Assembly (NCBI GenBank): GCA_048594885.1
Contig: JBMDXB010000112.1
Span: 181,316-245,315 of the forward strand
DNA from: JBMDXB01 sp048594885
Lineage (GTDB): Bacteria; Acidobacteriota; Vicinamibacteria; Vicinamibacterales; 2-12-FULL-66-21
Direction of reading: 5' to 3'
Length of the DNA stretch: 64,000 nucleotides
Shown: one piece after another, positions 24,982 through 33,607 of the stretch
Position numbering within the stretch: position 1 is the first letter of the stretch
Layout of the letters: every line of letters starts with the position of its first letter
Position numbers and translations under genes: made by a program
The notes under the pieces: generated by a model
What the model was told of the DNA's origin: nothing
What the model saw: only the letters and a program-made list of their open reading frames with translations
Databases searched by the model: none

Positions 24982-26361
24982 ATGTTCCGAGCACTTCTCG
25001 TCGCGGTCTCTCTTCTCGTACTGGCCGGTCCCGGCCCACAGGCACAGGAGGCCGCAACCCGAACTCCGGATCCATTCGCGATTCCGGCGACCGACGAGGG
25101 GCTTCCCGGAACGGGCCCGATACGCCGCTACGACTGGTTTCAGAAGCTATGGCGTGAGCGGCGGTCGGCGTGGGCGGCACGCCGCGATCACGATCGCGGC
25201 GCGGTCGTCTTCCTCGGCGACTCCATCACCCAGGGTTGGGGCGGCGGCCTCGGCGCCGCGTTCCCCGGCGTGAAGGTCGCCAACCGCGGCATCTCCGGCG
25301 ACACGACGCGCGGCGTGCTGATCCGTCTCCAGGACGATGTGCTCCCCCTCGATCCGGCCGCCGTCGTCCTCCTGATCGGCACGAACGATCTCGAGGAGGG
25401 CGCCACGCCCGAGATGATCGCCGGCAATCTGAAGCTGATGCTCGCCGCGATGAAGCGGCACAATCCGCGGATGCCGGTGATCCTGTGCCATGTCTTTCCG
25501 AGCGCCGCGTCCATGCGGCGTCCGGCGTCCGGCATTCGCGCGATCAACGCGCTGTATCTCGCCGCGGTGAAGAACGACCCGCAGGTCATCCCGCTCGACA
25601 CCTGGACGCTCTTCGCCGACGCGAACGGCGATGCGCCGGCCGCTCAGTTCCCCGATCTGCTGCATCCGAACGAGGAGGGCTACGCCACGTGGGCCGCGGC
25701 GCTGCGGCCGGTGTTCGCGACGCTTCGATTCGCCGAGACCGTGCCCGACAGCTTTGCGCTCGAGGAAGGATACGAGAGCCTGTTCACCGGCCGCGACCTG
25801 ACCGGCTGGGGCTACAGGCCGACCTCGGAGACGGACAAGGAGGCGGCGCGGAAATGGCGCGCCTCCGATCCCGATGCGGCCGAGTGGCCGTTCGTGACCG
25901 AGGCCACGTCGTTCGACGGACGCACATCGACGCCCGACGGGCGCTTCGTCGCGATCAACGGCCGCCTCGTCGTGACGACACCACCGGAGGGGCGCAAGAT
26001 CCAGCAGCTCTGGACGACGCGCGAGTTCGCAGACGACTTCGTCCTGAAACTGGAGTTCCGGGCGACGCCGAACGCGGACAGCGGCCTTTACGTGCGCGGC
26101 CCGCAACTGCAGGTCCGCGACTACCGGCTGGCGGGCCCCTTCAAGAACCTGAAGACCTACAAGCCGCAGGACTGGAACGAGCTGGTGGTCACGGTCTCCA
26201 GCGGCGTGGCGCGGGCGACCTGCAACGGCGAGCCGTTGGAGGCGGAGCTGAAGGTGCCGCCGTCCGGCCCGATCGGGGTCGAAGGGGATCGCGGGCAGAT
26301 GGAATATCGACGGATCCGCATCAGGCTGGCGCGCGTGCCTTTGCCCACCCGCGGTCGCTGA
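24982..26361 (+). CDS. Exported SGNH hydrolase with C-terminal DUF1080 domain
   Basis: About 459 residues: signal peptide (MFRALLVAVSLLVLAGPGPQA), an SGNH/GDSL esterase domain, and a DUF1080 (3-keto-disaccharide hydrolase-like) concanavalin-fold domain. SGNH blocks are visible: VFLGDSITQGW with the nucleophile Ser, ANRGISGDTTRG (Gly), LLIGTNDLEEG (Asn) and DLLHPNEEGY (Asp-His pair). DUF1080 shows SGLYVRGPQLQVRDY and KPQDWNELVV. The pairing suggests deacylation or deacetylation of carbohydrates plus glycan binding outside the cell. ATG at 24982 has AGGTG six bases upstream; ATG at 24955 is an alternative. Confidence 0.88.
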   Translation: MFRALLVAVSLLVLAGPGPQAQEAATRTPDPFAIPATDEGLPGTGPIRRYDWFQKLWRERRSAWAARRDHDRGAVVFLGDSITQGWGGGLGAAFPGVKVANRGISGDTTRGVLIRLQDDVLPLDPAAVVLLIGTNDLEEGATPEMIAGNLKLMLAAMKRHNPRMPVILCHVFPSAASMRRPASGIRAINALYLAAVKNDPQVIPLDTWTLFADANGDAPAAQFPDLLHPNEEGYATWAAALRPVFATLRFAETVPDSFALEEGYESLFTGRDLTGWGYRPTSETDKEAARKWRASDPDAAEWPFVTEATSFDGRTSTPDGRFVAINGRLVVTTPPEGRKIQQLWTTREFADDFVLKLEFRATPNADSGLYVRGPQLQVRDYRLAGPFKNLKTYKPQDWNELVVTVSSGVARATCNGEPLEAELKVPPSGPIGVEGDRGQMEYRRIRIRLARVPLPTRGR

Positions 26362-26414
26362 CCCACGTCCTCCCGCGGATCGGCCCGCTGTGATACACCG
26401 GCCATCCCGCCGTA

Positions 26415-26420
26415 TATAGA
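26415..26420 (+). promoter_or_regulatory. -10-like TATAGA before the sigma factor gene
   Basis: TATAGA within TATATAGA ends five bases before the ATG at 26426, consistent with a leaderless transcript. No -35 element was recognised; a group IV promoter cannot be excluded. Confidence 0.35.
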
Positions 26421-26425
26421 GTCAG

Positions 26426-26956
26426 ATGGCGTTCGAGCAGGTGCTGCCCCGGCGGCTGACGCGCTGGATCGCGGCGGAACCCGATTGGGAGCAGGTCTAC
26501 GCGGAGCAATTGCCGCGTGTATTCAACTTCTTCCGCTATCGGCTGGGCGACACGCCGGAGGTCGAGGATCTCACCGCCCGCACGTTCGAGAAAGCGTGGC
26601 GGGCGCGGCATCGCTATCGCCGGGATCTTGCCGGGTTCTCCACGTGGCTGCTGACCATCGCGCGCAACGTCGCGATCGATCACCTGCGCGCCCGGCAGCG
26701 TCACGAACCGCTCGATGAGGCGGCAGCGCTGCCCTCGCCGGGCCGCACGCCCGAGCAGCAGGCGGTCCAGCACTCGGAGGCACAACGGCTTGCCGCGCTG
26801 CTCGCGGCGCTGGAGCCGCGGCAGCGCGAGCTGATCGCGATGAAGTACGGCGCGGACATGACGAACCGGGCCATCGCACGCGCGACCGGCCTGAGCGAGA
26901 GCAACGTCGGAACGATTTTGCATCGCGCGGTCGAAACGCTGCGCGAGCGCTGGTGA
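26426..26956 (+). CDS. ECF-type RNA polymerase sigma factor
   Basis: 176 residues with sigma region 2 (VFNFFRYRLGDTPEVEDLTARTFEKAW, then FSTWLLTIARNVAIDHLR) and region 4 helix-turn-helix (LEPRQRELIAMKYGADMTNRAIARATGLSESNV). It redirects RNA polymerase to a small regulon. The next gene, 10 bp downstream, encodes a single-span membrane protein and is the likely anti-sigma or target, followed by an ABC exporter; this is a typical envelope-stress or export module. Confidence 0.92.
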   Translation: MAFEQVLPRRLTRWIAAEPDWEQVYAEQLPRVFNFFRYRLGDTPEVEDLTARTFEKAWRARHRYRRDLAGFSTWLLTIARNVAIDHLRARQRHEPLDEAAALPSPGRTPEQQAVQHSEAQRLAALLAALEPRQRELIAMKYGADMTNRAIARATGLSESNVGTILHRAVETLRERW

Positions 26957-26966
26957 GGAGCACATC

Positions 26967-27947
26967 ATGAGCACGGGAAATGTGAACGACGACGCCTGGC
27001 TCCATGCGCTGCGGAGCGACCCCTCGCCGCTCTTCAAGGCACAACTGCGCGACCGGCTGCGGGCGCAGGACCCGGTGGTCGAGACGGATCGCCACTGGCC
27101 CCGCCGCGCGCTCGTCGCCGCGGCGGCGGTAATCGTCATGGGCGTGTTGATCTCCGTGCCCGGAGTGCGCGCATCCGTCGCGCAGTTCGTCTCGCTCTTC
27201 CGCGTCGTCAACGTCGTCGCGGTGCCGGTCGATTCGAGCCGCCTCGATCGGCTGGAGGCCGAGGACCTGGAGATCGGCACGCTCATCGGCGAACAGGTGC
27301 AGATGGTTCAGGATCCTGGCGCCCCGGTGAACGTCGCCTCGTTCGCCGATGCGGAGGCCGCGGCCGGCATGACGCTCGCCACGCCGCAGTGGCTGCCCGG
27401 CAACTCGCGGGTGATCGAGACAGCGGTGATGGGCGAGCGCGTGATGCGCGTGACCGCAAACAGCCAGCGGCTGCAGCAGGTGATGGACGCGCTCGGCATC
27501 AACGACCTCGAGGTGCCGGACGGGCTCGACGGCCACGTCGTCAATGTCCGCGTGCCACCCGTGGTGATGATTCGCTACGAGCATGAGAAAGCACGGCGGA
27601 CCCGCCTCTTCCAGGCGCGCACGCCGCAACTGACGCTGCCGAGCAGCATCGACGTGCGGGCGCTCGGTGAGATCGGCCTGCGCATCCTCGGACTGCCGAA
27701 GGCCGAGGCGAGGCAGTTCGCGCAGACGATTGACTGGCACAGCACGCTCGTCGTGCCTGTGCCGCCGAACGCGACGTCGTTCCAGCAGGTGGATATCGCC
27801 GGACGCCGCGGCGTGCTGGTCCAACATCAGCCGCGCAATCAATCGCCGACGACGACCATCATCTGGTCGACGCCCGAACGCGTCTTCGCCCTGGTGAGCA
27901 TCCAGCACGTCTCGGAAGCGATGGCCATGGCCACCTCAGTGCGTTGA
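26967..27947 (+). CDS. Single-span membrane protein, probable anti-sigma partner
   Basis: A 326-residue protein: cytosolic N-terminus of about 45 residues, one membrane helix (ALVAAAAVIVMGVLISVPGV, about residues 50-68), and a large extracytoplasmic part with DUF4367-like features (GMTLATPQWLPGNSRV, TTTIIWSTPERVFALVSI). Lying between an ECF sigma gene and an ABC exporter and overlapping the ATPase start, it probably senses an envelope signal and restrains the sigma factor. The canonical zinc-binding anti-sigma motif is not visible, so the role is inferred from context. Confidence 0.7.
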   Translation: MSTGNVNDDAWLHALRSDPSPLFKAQLRDRLRAQDPVVETDRHWPRRALVAAAAVIVMGVLISVPGVRASVAQFVSLFRVVNVVAVPVDSSRLDRLEAEDLEIGTLIGEQVQMVQDPGAPVNVASFADAEAAAGMTLATPQWLPGNSRVIETAVMGERVMRVTANSQRLQQVMDALGINDLEVPDGLDGHVVNVRVPPVVMIRYEHEKARRTRLFQARTPQLTLPSSIDVRALGEIGLRILGLPKAEARQFAQTIDWHSTLVVPVPPNATSFQQVDIAGRRGVLVQHQPRNQSPTTTIIWSTPERVFALVSIQHVSEAMAMATSVR

Positions 27948-28855
27948 TCATCGAGACCCACGGACTGCGGAAGCAGTTCGGTCGCACCGTCGCGGTATCG
28001 GATCTCTCCCTCCAGGTCGCGGAGGGAGAGATCTTCGGATTCCTCGGGCCGAACGGCGCCGGTAAGACGACGTCGATCAAGATGCTGCTGGCGCTCGTCG
28101 AGCCGACGTCCGGCACGGGCCGCGTGCTGGGCGCCCCGATCGGCGACCGCGCAGCTCGCGCGCGCATCGGCTTTCTTCCGGAACACTTCCGCTTTCACGA
28201 CACGCTCACGGCGATCGAGCTGCTGCGCTTCCATGGCCGCCTGTACGGACTGCGCGGCGTATCGCTCGACGCGCGCGTCGATCGGCTGCTGACACGCGTC
28301 GATCTCGTCGACGCCGCCGATCGTCCGCTGCGCGGCTACAGCAAGGGCATGCTGCAGCGTGTGGGCCTGGCGCAGGCGCTGCTGAACGAGCCGCGGCTCG
28401 TCTTCCTCGACGAGCCGACGTCCGGCCTCGATCCGCTCGGCAGGCTGCTGGTGCGCGACATCATCGCCGAGCTGCGTGCCGACGGCGTCACGGTCTTTCT
28501 CAACTCGCACCTGCTCGGCGAAGTCGAGGCGACGTGCGACCGGGTGGCGTTCGTCAAGCGCGGCCGCGTGGTCGAGGAGCGCCGTCTTGCCGCGCCGACC
28601 GACGTGCTCGACGTGGAGCTGCGCACCGGCCCCGTCACGGCCGCGATTCTCGACGGCCTGTCGCGGTTCGGCACGAACGTCGTCCAGCCGCGGTCCGGCC
28701 TGATCGCGCTGCGCGTGGCGAGCGAGGCGGCCGTTCCCGCGCTCGTCTCGTGGCTGGTGCAGCAGGGCGTGCAGATTCACGCGGTTCAGCCGTTCCGCAA
28801 ATCCCTCGAGGATGTCTTCCTGGACGTGATGGGCGACGACGAGAGACCGGGCTAG
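27944..28855 (+). CDS. ABC exporter ATP-binding subunit
   Basis: A 303-residue ABC ATPase of the CcmA/NatA export type: Walker A GPNGAGKTTS (about residue 38), Q-loop region FLPEHFRF, signature YSKGMLQR, Walker B RLVFLDEPTSGLDP and switch His in NSHLL. A C-terminal extension of about 80 residues is usual for this class. The TTG start overlaps the previous TGA, so translation is coupled. The cognate permease follows after a 120-bp heptamer array. Confidence 0.92.
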   Translation: MIIETHGLRKQFGRTVAVSDLSLQVAEGEIFGFLGPNGAGKTTSIKMLLALVEPTSGTGRVLGAPIGDRAARARIGFLPEHFRFHDTLTAIELLRFHGRLYGLRGVSLDARVDRLLTRVDLVDAADRPLRGYSKGMLQRVGLAQALLNEPRLVFLDEPTSGLDPLGRLLVRDIIAELRADGVTVFLNSHLLGEVEATCDRVAFVKRGRVVEERRLAAPTDVLDVELRTGPVTAAILDGLSRFGTNVVQPRSGLIALRVASEAAVPALVSWLVQQGVQIHAVQPFRKSLEDVFLDVMGDDERPG

Positions 28856-28860
28856 GAGTC

Positions 28861-28963
28861 AAAGACCAAGGGCCAAGGGACCAAAGACCAAGGAACCAAA
28901 GACCAAGGACCAACGACCAAGGACCAAGGACCAAGGACCAGGGGCCAGGGACCAGGGACCAGG
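28861..28963. repeat. Heptamer array, GGACCAA type
   Basis: About fourteen units of AAGGACC/AAAGACC/AGGGACC, mostly 7 bp, beginning five bases after the ATPase stop and ending just before the permease start. It separates two genes that would normally be tightly coupled. Confidence 0.93.
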
Positions 28964-28976
28964 ATCTGGATAAGCG

Positions 28977-29810
28977 ATGCGGGATGTCATCACGGTAGCG
29001 CACCTGACACTCGTCGAGGCACGGCGGCGGCGCATCGTGCTCGCCGGGGCGGTGTGCGCGCTGGCGTTCCTCGCGGTCTTCTCCGTCGCGGTCGTCTTCG
29101 CGCACCGGGAGATGACGAGCGACGGGAGCGTGTCCTTCATCGAGCGGCAAGGCACGCTGACGGCGATCATGCTCGTCGGCTTCATGGCGGCGAACTTTCT
29201 CTCGGTGATCTTCGCGATCCTGCTGCCCGTCGATACGCTGTCGGGCGAGATCGACTCCGGCGTGGTGCAGACGCTCGCGTCCAAGCCGATCGATCGCGCG
29301 CAGATCGTGCTGGGCAAGTGGGCCGGCCATCTCGTTCTCGCGCTCGCGTATCTGCTGCTGCTGTCCGCGGGCATCCTGTTCGTGATCCGCGTGGTCGGCG
29401 GTCTCGCGCCGGCTGGCGTGTCGCGCGCGGTGCCGCTACTGATGCTGGAGATCGCGCTGTCGCTGACCGTGGCCGTCGCCGGCGGGGCGCGGTTCAGCAC
29501 CGTGACCAACGCCATCGTCGCGGTCGGCTTCTATGGCGTGGCGTTCATCGGCGGCTTCGTCGAGCAGATCGGCGGATTTGCCGGCATCCGCTCGATGAGG
29601 ACGATCGGCATCCTCGTGAGTCTCGTCAGCCCGGCCGATTCGATGTGGCGCCTGGCGGCGCACTACATGGAACCGGAGATCCTGCGCAGCACGGGGGCGC
29701 TGGCGCTCGGCGCGTCGGTGCCGTCGCCGCTGATGGTGCTCTGGGCGGCGGGGTTCACGGCGGTGACGCTGCTCTACGCCATCCGCGCCTTCCGCCGCCG
29801 CGCGTTGTAG
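28977..29810 (+). CDS. ABC-2-type exporter permease
   Basis: A 277-residue membrane protein with six predicted helices, in the NosY/ABC-2 style: short cytosolic N-terminus (VAHLTLVEARRRRIV), a first long helix, a conserved LPVDTLSGEIDSGVVQTLASKPIDR loop region (about residues 83-107), and a last helix followed by IRAFRRRAL. It forms the channel for the upstream ATPase. Substrate unknown; with the sigma/anti-sigma pair it may export an envelope stress compound. Confidence 0.85.
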   Translation: MRDVITVAHLTLVEARRRRIVLAGAVCALAFLAVFSVAVVFAHREMTSDGSVSFIERQGTLTAIMLVGFMAANFLSVIFAILLPVDTLSGEIDSGVVQTLASKPIDRAQIVLGKWAGHLVLALAYLLLLSAGILFVIRVVGGLAPAGVSRAVPLLMLEIALSLTVAVAGGARFSTVTNAIVAVGFYGVAFIGGFVEQIGGFAGIRSMRTIGILVSLVSPADSMWRLAAHYMEPEILRSTGALALGASVPSPLMVLWAAGFTAVTLLYAIRAFRRRAL

Positions 29811-29825
29811 GCATTGAAGCAAATT

Positions 29826-29842
29826 ACTTTCTATTGTAAAGT
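29826..29842. promoter_or_regulatory. Candidate operator, ACTTT-N7-AAAGT palindrome
   Basis: A 17-bp imperfect dyad in an AT-rich island between the permease stop and the serine-hydrolase ATG at 29850. Its position suggests repressor control of the hydrolase pair. The regulator is unknown. Confidence 0.4.
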
Positions 29843-29849
29843 CAAACAT

Positions 29850-31499
29850 ATGAGAATGACACTCCTGGCCGTTACCGTGACGACTCTGCTCACCGCACCC
29901 GCTCACGCGCAGGACCGGACCGCTGACATCGACAAGATCTTCGGCTGGGTCACGCCAGGCTCGCCGGGATGCGCCGTCGCCGCGATGCATCACGGCAAGC
30001 ACGTCGTAAATCGCGTCTACGGCGCCGCCGATCTCGAACGCAAAGTGCCGATCACGCCGGACACGCTCTTCGATGCCGGATCGGTCGTCAAGCAATTCGT
30101 CGCCGCATCCGTCCTCCTCCTCGCCCACGACGGGCGATTGTCGTTGACGGACGACATCCGCAAGTACTTGCCCGAGCTGCCCGATTACGGCCGGACGATC
30201 ACCGTGGACCACCTGCTCACGCACACGAGCGGCGTTCGAGACTGGACCGGCATCCTGCCGTTCGCCGCCGGCGATGCCGATGCATTGACGGTGACGCTGC
30301 GTCAAAGTGCCCTGAACTTCGCGCCCGGCGAGGAATGGGCCTACTCCAACGGTGGCTACGTGCTGCTGCGGGAAATCGTCACCCGCGTGAGCAAGATGTC
30401 GTTCGGCGATTTCACCCGCACACGCCTGTTCGAGCCGCTCGGCATGAAGTCGACGAGCTACCGCCTCGACATGTCAGAGGCCGGCACGAACGTCGCCCTC
30501 GCCTACGAGAAGCGAGGCGACCGCTGGATGCCGGACATGGTGCTCGGGAACGCGCGCGGCGGCGGTGGGCTGTTCACCACGGCTTCGGACCTGGCTGCGT
30601 GGATCGACGCGCTGATGGCGGGCCGTCTCGGCAAGTTCGTGACGCAGAAAATCCAGGAGCCGGCGACCTTGAGCAACGGGCGCACGCTCGATTACGCGCG
30701 CGGTCTGATCAACGGCGGCCGCGGCGTCAGGATCGTGTGGCACAGCGGGAGCGCCGCCGCCTACAAGACGATCGTCGGCCACTTTCCGGACCACGCCTTC
30801 TCCATTGCGGTCATGTGCAACGCCGGCGAAGCCGCGGATGCCAGGGACGAATTCGCCGGTCGCATCTTCGATCTGTTCGTGCCAGGCGTGCGGCGAAAAG
30901 CCGAGGCCTCGGAGGCGCTCGCCGGCGCACAGAGCACCGTCATCGAGGGGCTGGACGTGAACAGCAAGGCGGGACTGTTCTTCAACGAGCAGAACGGCCA
31001 GCCGCTGCGCCTGGCCGTGCAGAACGGCATGCTGCGCGTCGCCGGCGGTCCACCGCTCCGGGCCCTGACCAGGGATCGTTTCCAGCGGGTGGGCAACAGC
31101 TCGCAGTTCATGTCCGGCGACGCGTTCGAGCTGAACGTCGCCTCGCAGGACCTGTTGGAGATGAAGTCCATGGAAGGCAAAGTGACGCGGTATCGACGCG
31201 CGCAGCCGTACGCGCCCACCGCAACCGAGCTGCAGGCCTTCGCCGGACGCTACGAAAGCAAGGACGTCGGATCGGTCTTTCAGATCGCGGCGGGTCAGAA
31301 CGCGGTGACGCTGATCCTCGAACATCTTCCGGTCAGGCGAGTGGACCTGAGCGCGGTAGACCGCGACACCTTCCAGCGAGGCGGGATGACGGTGCGCTTC
31401 CATCGCGACACGTCCGGGAAAGTCGTGGCGTTCGACTGGAGTACGCCCGTCAACCGCAACATCAGGTTCACCCGGCTGAGCGGCGGCGCTTCTGATTGA
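29850..31499 (+). CDS. Exported serine hydrolase, class C beta-lactamase fold
   Basis: A 549-residue protein with a clear signal peptide (TLLAVTVTTLLTAPAHA). The beta-lactamase/DD-peptidase domain (residues 25-350) has all three catalytic motifs: SVVK (Ser78, Lys81), YSN (Tyr165, Asn167) and HSG near residue 305. The C-terminal 180 residues form a lipocalin-like beta domain (LQAFAGRYESKDVG) seen in many such hydrolases. Likely substrates are D-amino-acid peptides or esters; resistance to beta-lactams cannot be claimed. Its TGA overlaps the ATG of a second hydrolase-fold gene. Confidence 0.9.
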   Translation: MRMTLLAVTVTTLLTAPAHAQDRTADIDKIFGWVTPGSPGCAVAAMHHGKHVVNRVYGAADLERKVPITPDTLFDAGSVVKQFVAASVLLLAHDGRLSLTDDIRKYLPELPDYGRTITVDHLLTHTSGVRDWTGILPFAAGDADALTVTLRQSALNFAPGEEWAYSNGGYVLLREIVTRVSKMSFGDFTRTRLFEPLGMKSTSYRLDMSEAGTNVALAYEKRGDRWMPDMVLGNARGGGGLFTTASDLAAWIDALMAGRLGKFVTQKIQEPATLSNGRTLDYARGLINGGRGVRIVWHSGSAAAYKTIVGHFPDHAFSIAVMCNAGEAADARDEFAGRIFDLFVPGVRRKAEASEALAGAQSTVIEGLDVNSKAGLFFNEQNGQPLRLAVQNGMLRVAGGPPLRALTRDRFQRVGNSSQFMSGDAFELNVASQDLLEMKSMEGKVTRYRRAQPYAPTATELQAFAGRYESKDVGSVFQIAAGQNAVTLILEHLPVRRVDLSAVDRDTFQRGGMTVRFHRDTSGKVVAFDWSTPVNRNIRFTRLSGGASD

Positions 31500-32701
31500 T
31501 GGCAAAGACTCGAATCCCGATCTGGCTGGCGTTGCCGATACTAGGCGTGGGCGCACTGATCACGTTCATCCTCGGCCTGTTCGCGTACATGAGCGTCACG
31601 GCGAGGCCGCTACACCCGGACGCGAACGCCGTATCGTCGGTGGCGCGGTCGGACCCGCCGCCGAAATGGGCTGGCGCCGTCGAGCAGGCACGGCAGATCG
31701 CGCGCGGGGATCTCGTCGAGCAGAATCTGCCGGGACTTTCCGTCGCCGTCGGGGTCGGCGGCGACGTCGTCTGGGCCGAAGGCTTTGGCTGGGCGGATCT
31801 CGAGAAGAAGACGCCCGTCACGCCAGACACGCGGTTCCGGACGGGAGAAGTATCGAAGGCGCTCACGTCGGCCGCCGTCGGACTGCTGCTGGAAGAGAAC
31901 GCGCTGAAGCTCGACGACGAAATTCAAACGTACGTGCCGGAGTTCCCGAAGAAACAGTGGCCGGTGACGCTGCGTCAGTTGATGGCGCACGTGGCTGGCA
32001 TCAGAGACGATGCGGGCGACGAGGCGTGGCTGAAGCCGTGCGACCAGACGGCGGATGGCCTGAAGCTCTTTGCCGATGAGGCGCTCCTCTTCGAGCCGGG
32101 CACCCGGTATCACCCTTCGAGCTTTGCCTGGATTCCGGTGAGCGCCGCGATCGAAGCCGCCGCTCCCGGCCAGTCGTTCTTCACGTTCATGCGCGCGCGA
32201 ATCTTCGAACCGCTCAACATGCGCAGCACGAGACCCGATTCGGTGAGGGAGGCAATCGACGATCGCGCGACCTTCTACTTTCCGAGATTCTCCGGCGATC
32301 CGCGCTACGGGCCGGATCCGGCGCGCGAAGGAGATCATTCCTGCTACGCCGGCGGCGGCGCGTTCCTGTCCACGCCGTCCGACCTGGTGCGGTTCGGGAT
32401 GGCATTCAACAGCGGCAAACTGGTGCAGCCCGCGACGGTCCAACTGCTTCAAACCGAACAGCAGCTGAAATCAGGCGAGAAAACCGGCTACGGCCTTGGC
32501 TGGAAGCTCGAGAGGTTGACGCTCGCCGGCGAACCGGCGCGCATGGCGGGTCACGGCACCAAGGAAGATTTCATCGGCGGCACGGCATATCTCATGACGT
32601 TTCCCGAGCGCGCGATCGCCATCGCCGTGACGACGAACATCTCGTTCGCGGATGCCAAGACCGTTGCAGTGAAGATCGCGGAGGAGTTCGCGCAACGGTG
32701 A
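31499..32701 (+). CDS. Membrane-anchored beta-lactamase-fold protein, probable pseudoenzyme
   Basis: 400 residues, N-terminal membrane anchor (about residues 8-33), then the LACTB/class C fold. The SxxK motif reads EVSK (residues 117-120), so the nucleophile Ser is Glu; the second motif, usually Tyr-x-Asn or YST, reads PSS at 206-208; the third is GHGT. The surrounding fold is well preserved (GLSVAVGVGGDVVWAEGFG, LSTPSDLVRFGMAFNSG). It is translationally coupled (TGATG) to an intact hydrolase of the same fold, so a regulatory or binding role is plausible. Loss of activity is inferred from residues only. Confidence 0.85.
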   Translation: MAKTRIPIWLALPILGVGALITFILGLFAYMSVTARPLHPDANAVSSVARSDPPPKWAGAVEQARQIARGDLVEQNLPGLSVAVGVGGDVVWAEGFGWADLEKKTPVTPDTRFRTGEVSKALTSAAVGLLLEENALKLDDEIQTYVPEFPKKQWPVTLRQLMAHVAGIRDDAGDEAWLKPCDQTADGLKLFADEALLFEPGTRYHPSSFAWIPVSAAIEAAAPGQSFFTFMRARIFEPLNMRSTRPDSVREAIDDRATFYFPRFSGDPRYGPDPAREGDHSCYAGGGAFLSTPSDLVRFGMAFNSGKLVQPATVQLLQTEQQLKSGEKTGYGLGWKLERLTLAGEPARMAGHGTKEDFIGGTAYLMTFPERAIAIAVTTNISFADAKTVAVKIAEEFAQR

Positions 32702-32719
32702 TCTGGTCGCGATTCTCAG

Positions 32720-33376
32720 TCAACCCCGCTTGTGCGTGTGCGGAGTGGTGCGTTCGTGATCGCTGATCCTGAAACAGCACTTCGGACGCGCCTGGCGGTC
32801 GCAGCATTCGTGCACGTCGACGCCCAGCAACTCGCTGAGCAGGCTTTCCAGGGCGAGGCAGACCGCTGGATGTTTTCCTGTCAGCGCGGCGAGCGGACAG
32901 CCGGCGCCGCGAATGACCAACCCACCGTTCCCTTCGACATGAGTCACGGCGCCGAGCTCCTTGTTCAGTAACTCGGAGGCCGCCAACACTCGAGCCTGGA
33001 GGCTGCCCGTGCGTTTCGCGGACGGCAGCTCCCTGGCCAGCCCCCTGCCGACCTCGCGCATGAGTGCATCGACCTGCTTCGGCGGAAGCGCGTTCGCAAA
33101 CACCTGAACGAGCTGCGTCAGCAGCGGCATGTAGGCCTGCGAGAGGAGCTGCTCGACTTCCGGCGTCAGCTCGAACAGGTGGAACGGCCGCGTCGTTCCC
33201 GGCCGTTGTCCCACCCGCCGCACGACGCCGTCGCGCTCCATGGCGGTGATTTGCGCCCGCACGGCGTTCGCGGTCAGCCCGAGCGACGATGCGATGTCAT
33301 CGACCGTCAACGCGCCGCGCTGCAGCAGAGTCACGATTCGTCCGCGGGAGGTATCGAGGAGCTGCTGCCTGAGCAT
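32720..33376 (-). CDS. HTH regulator with Cys-rich C-terminal sensor (SufR-like)
   Basis: A 218-residue regulator. Residues 10-75 are a winged helix-turn-helix (LTVDDIASSLGLTANAVRAQITAM). The C-terminal part has cysteines arranged as GCPLAAL-x7-CLAL...ECCDRQARPKCCF, with a C-x12-C spacing like the iron-sulfur repressor SufR; the later spacing differs. It may sense iron-sulfur, metal or redox state. It is divergent from a diheme cytochrome operon, with a cluster of TTCGAA sites between, making that operon the likely target. Confidence 0.8.
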   Translation of the reverse strand: MLRQQLLDTSRGRIVTLLQRGALTVDDIASSLGLTANAVRAQITAMERDGVVRRVGQRPGTTRPFHLFELTPEVEQLLSQAYMPLLTQLVQVFANALPPKQVDALMREVGRGLARELPSAKRTGSLQARVLAASELLNKELGAVTHVEGNGGLVIRGAGCPLAALTGKHPAVCLALESLLSELLGVDVHECCDRQARPKCCFRISDHERTTPHTHKRG

Positions 33377-33403
33377 CAAGAAGGGATCTCCGCCGCCGTC
33401 GGT

Positions 33404-33446
33404 TTCGAACTTCGTCGTTCCTTTCGAACTTCGAAGGTCATTCGAA
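33404..33446. promoter_or_regulatory. Cluster of four TTCGAA sites
   Basis: TTCGAA palindromes start at 33404, 33423, 33430 and 33441; the first two are in a repeated TTTCGAACTTCG. They lie 28 bp upstream of the regulator ATG and 160 bp before the cytochrome gene. Candidate operator for the Cys-rich regulator. Confidence 0.45.
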
Positions 33447-33607
33447 CCTCAGTTACACGCGTACAACCGTAACCCATGTCCATGCAGGCGCGGCAGCGGT
33501 CTTGCTAGATACGCCAGATGACGCTGTGTTATCTGGCTCAACTCTGAGCCTCATCCACTACGAAACACAGCTCTGGTTCCCCTGGGTCGTCCGGCCGGGA
33601 GGTCTGA

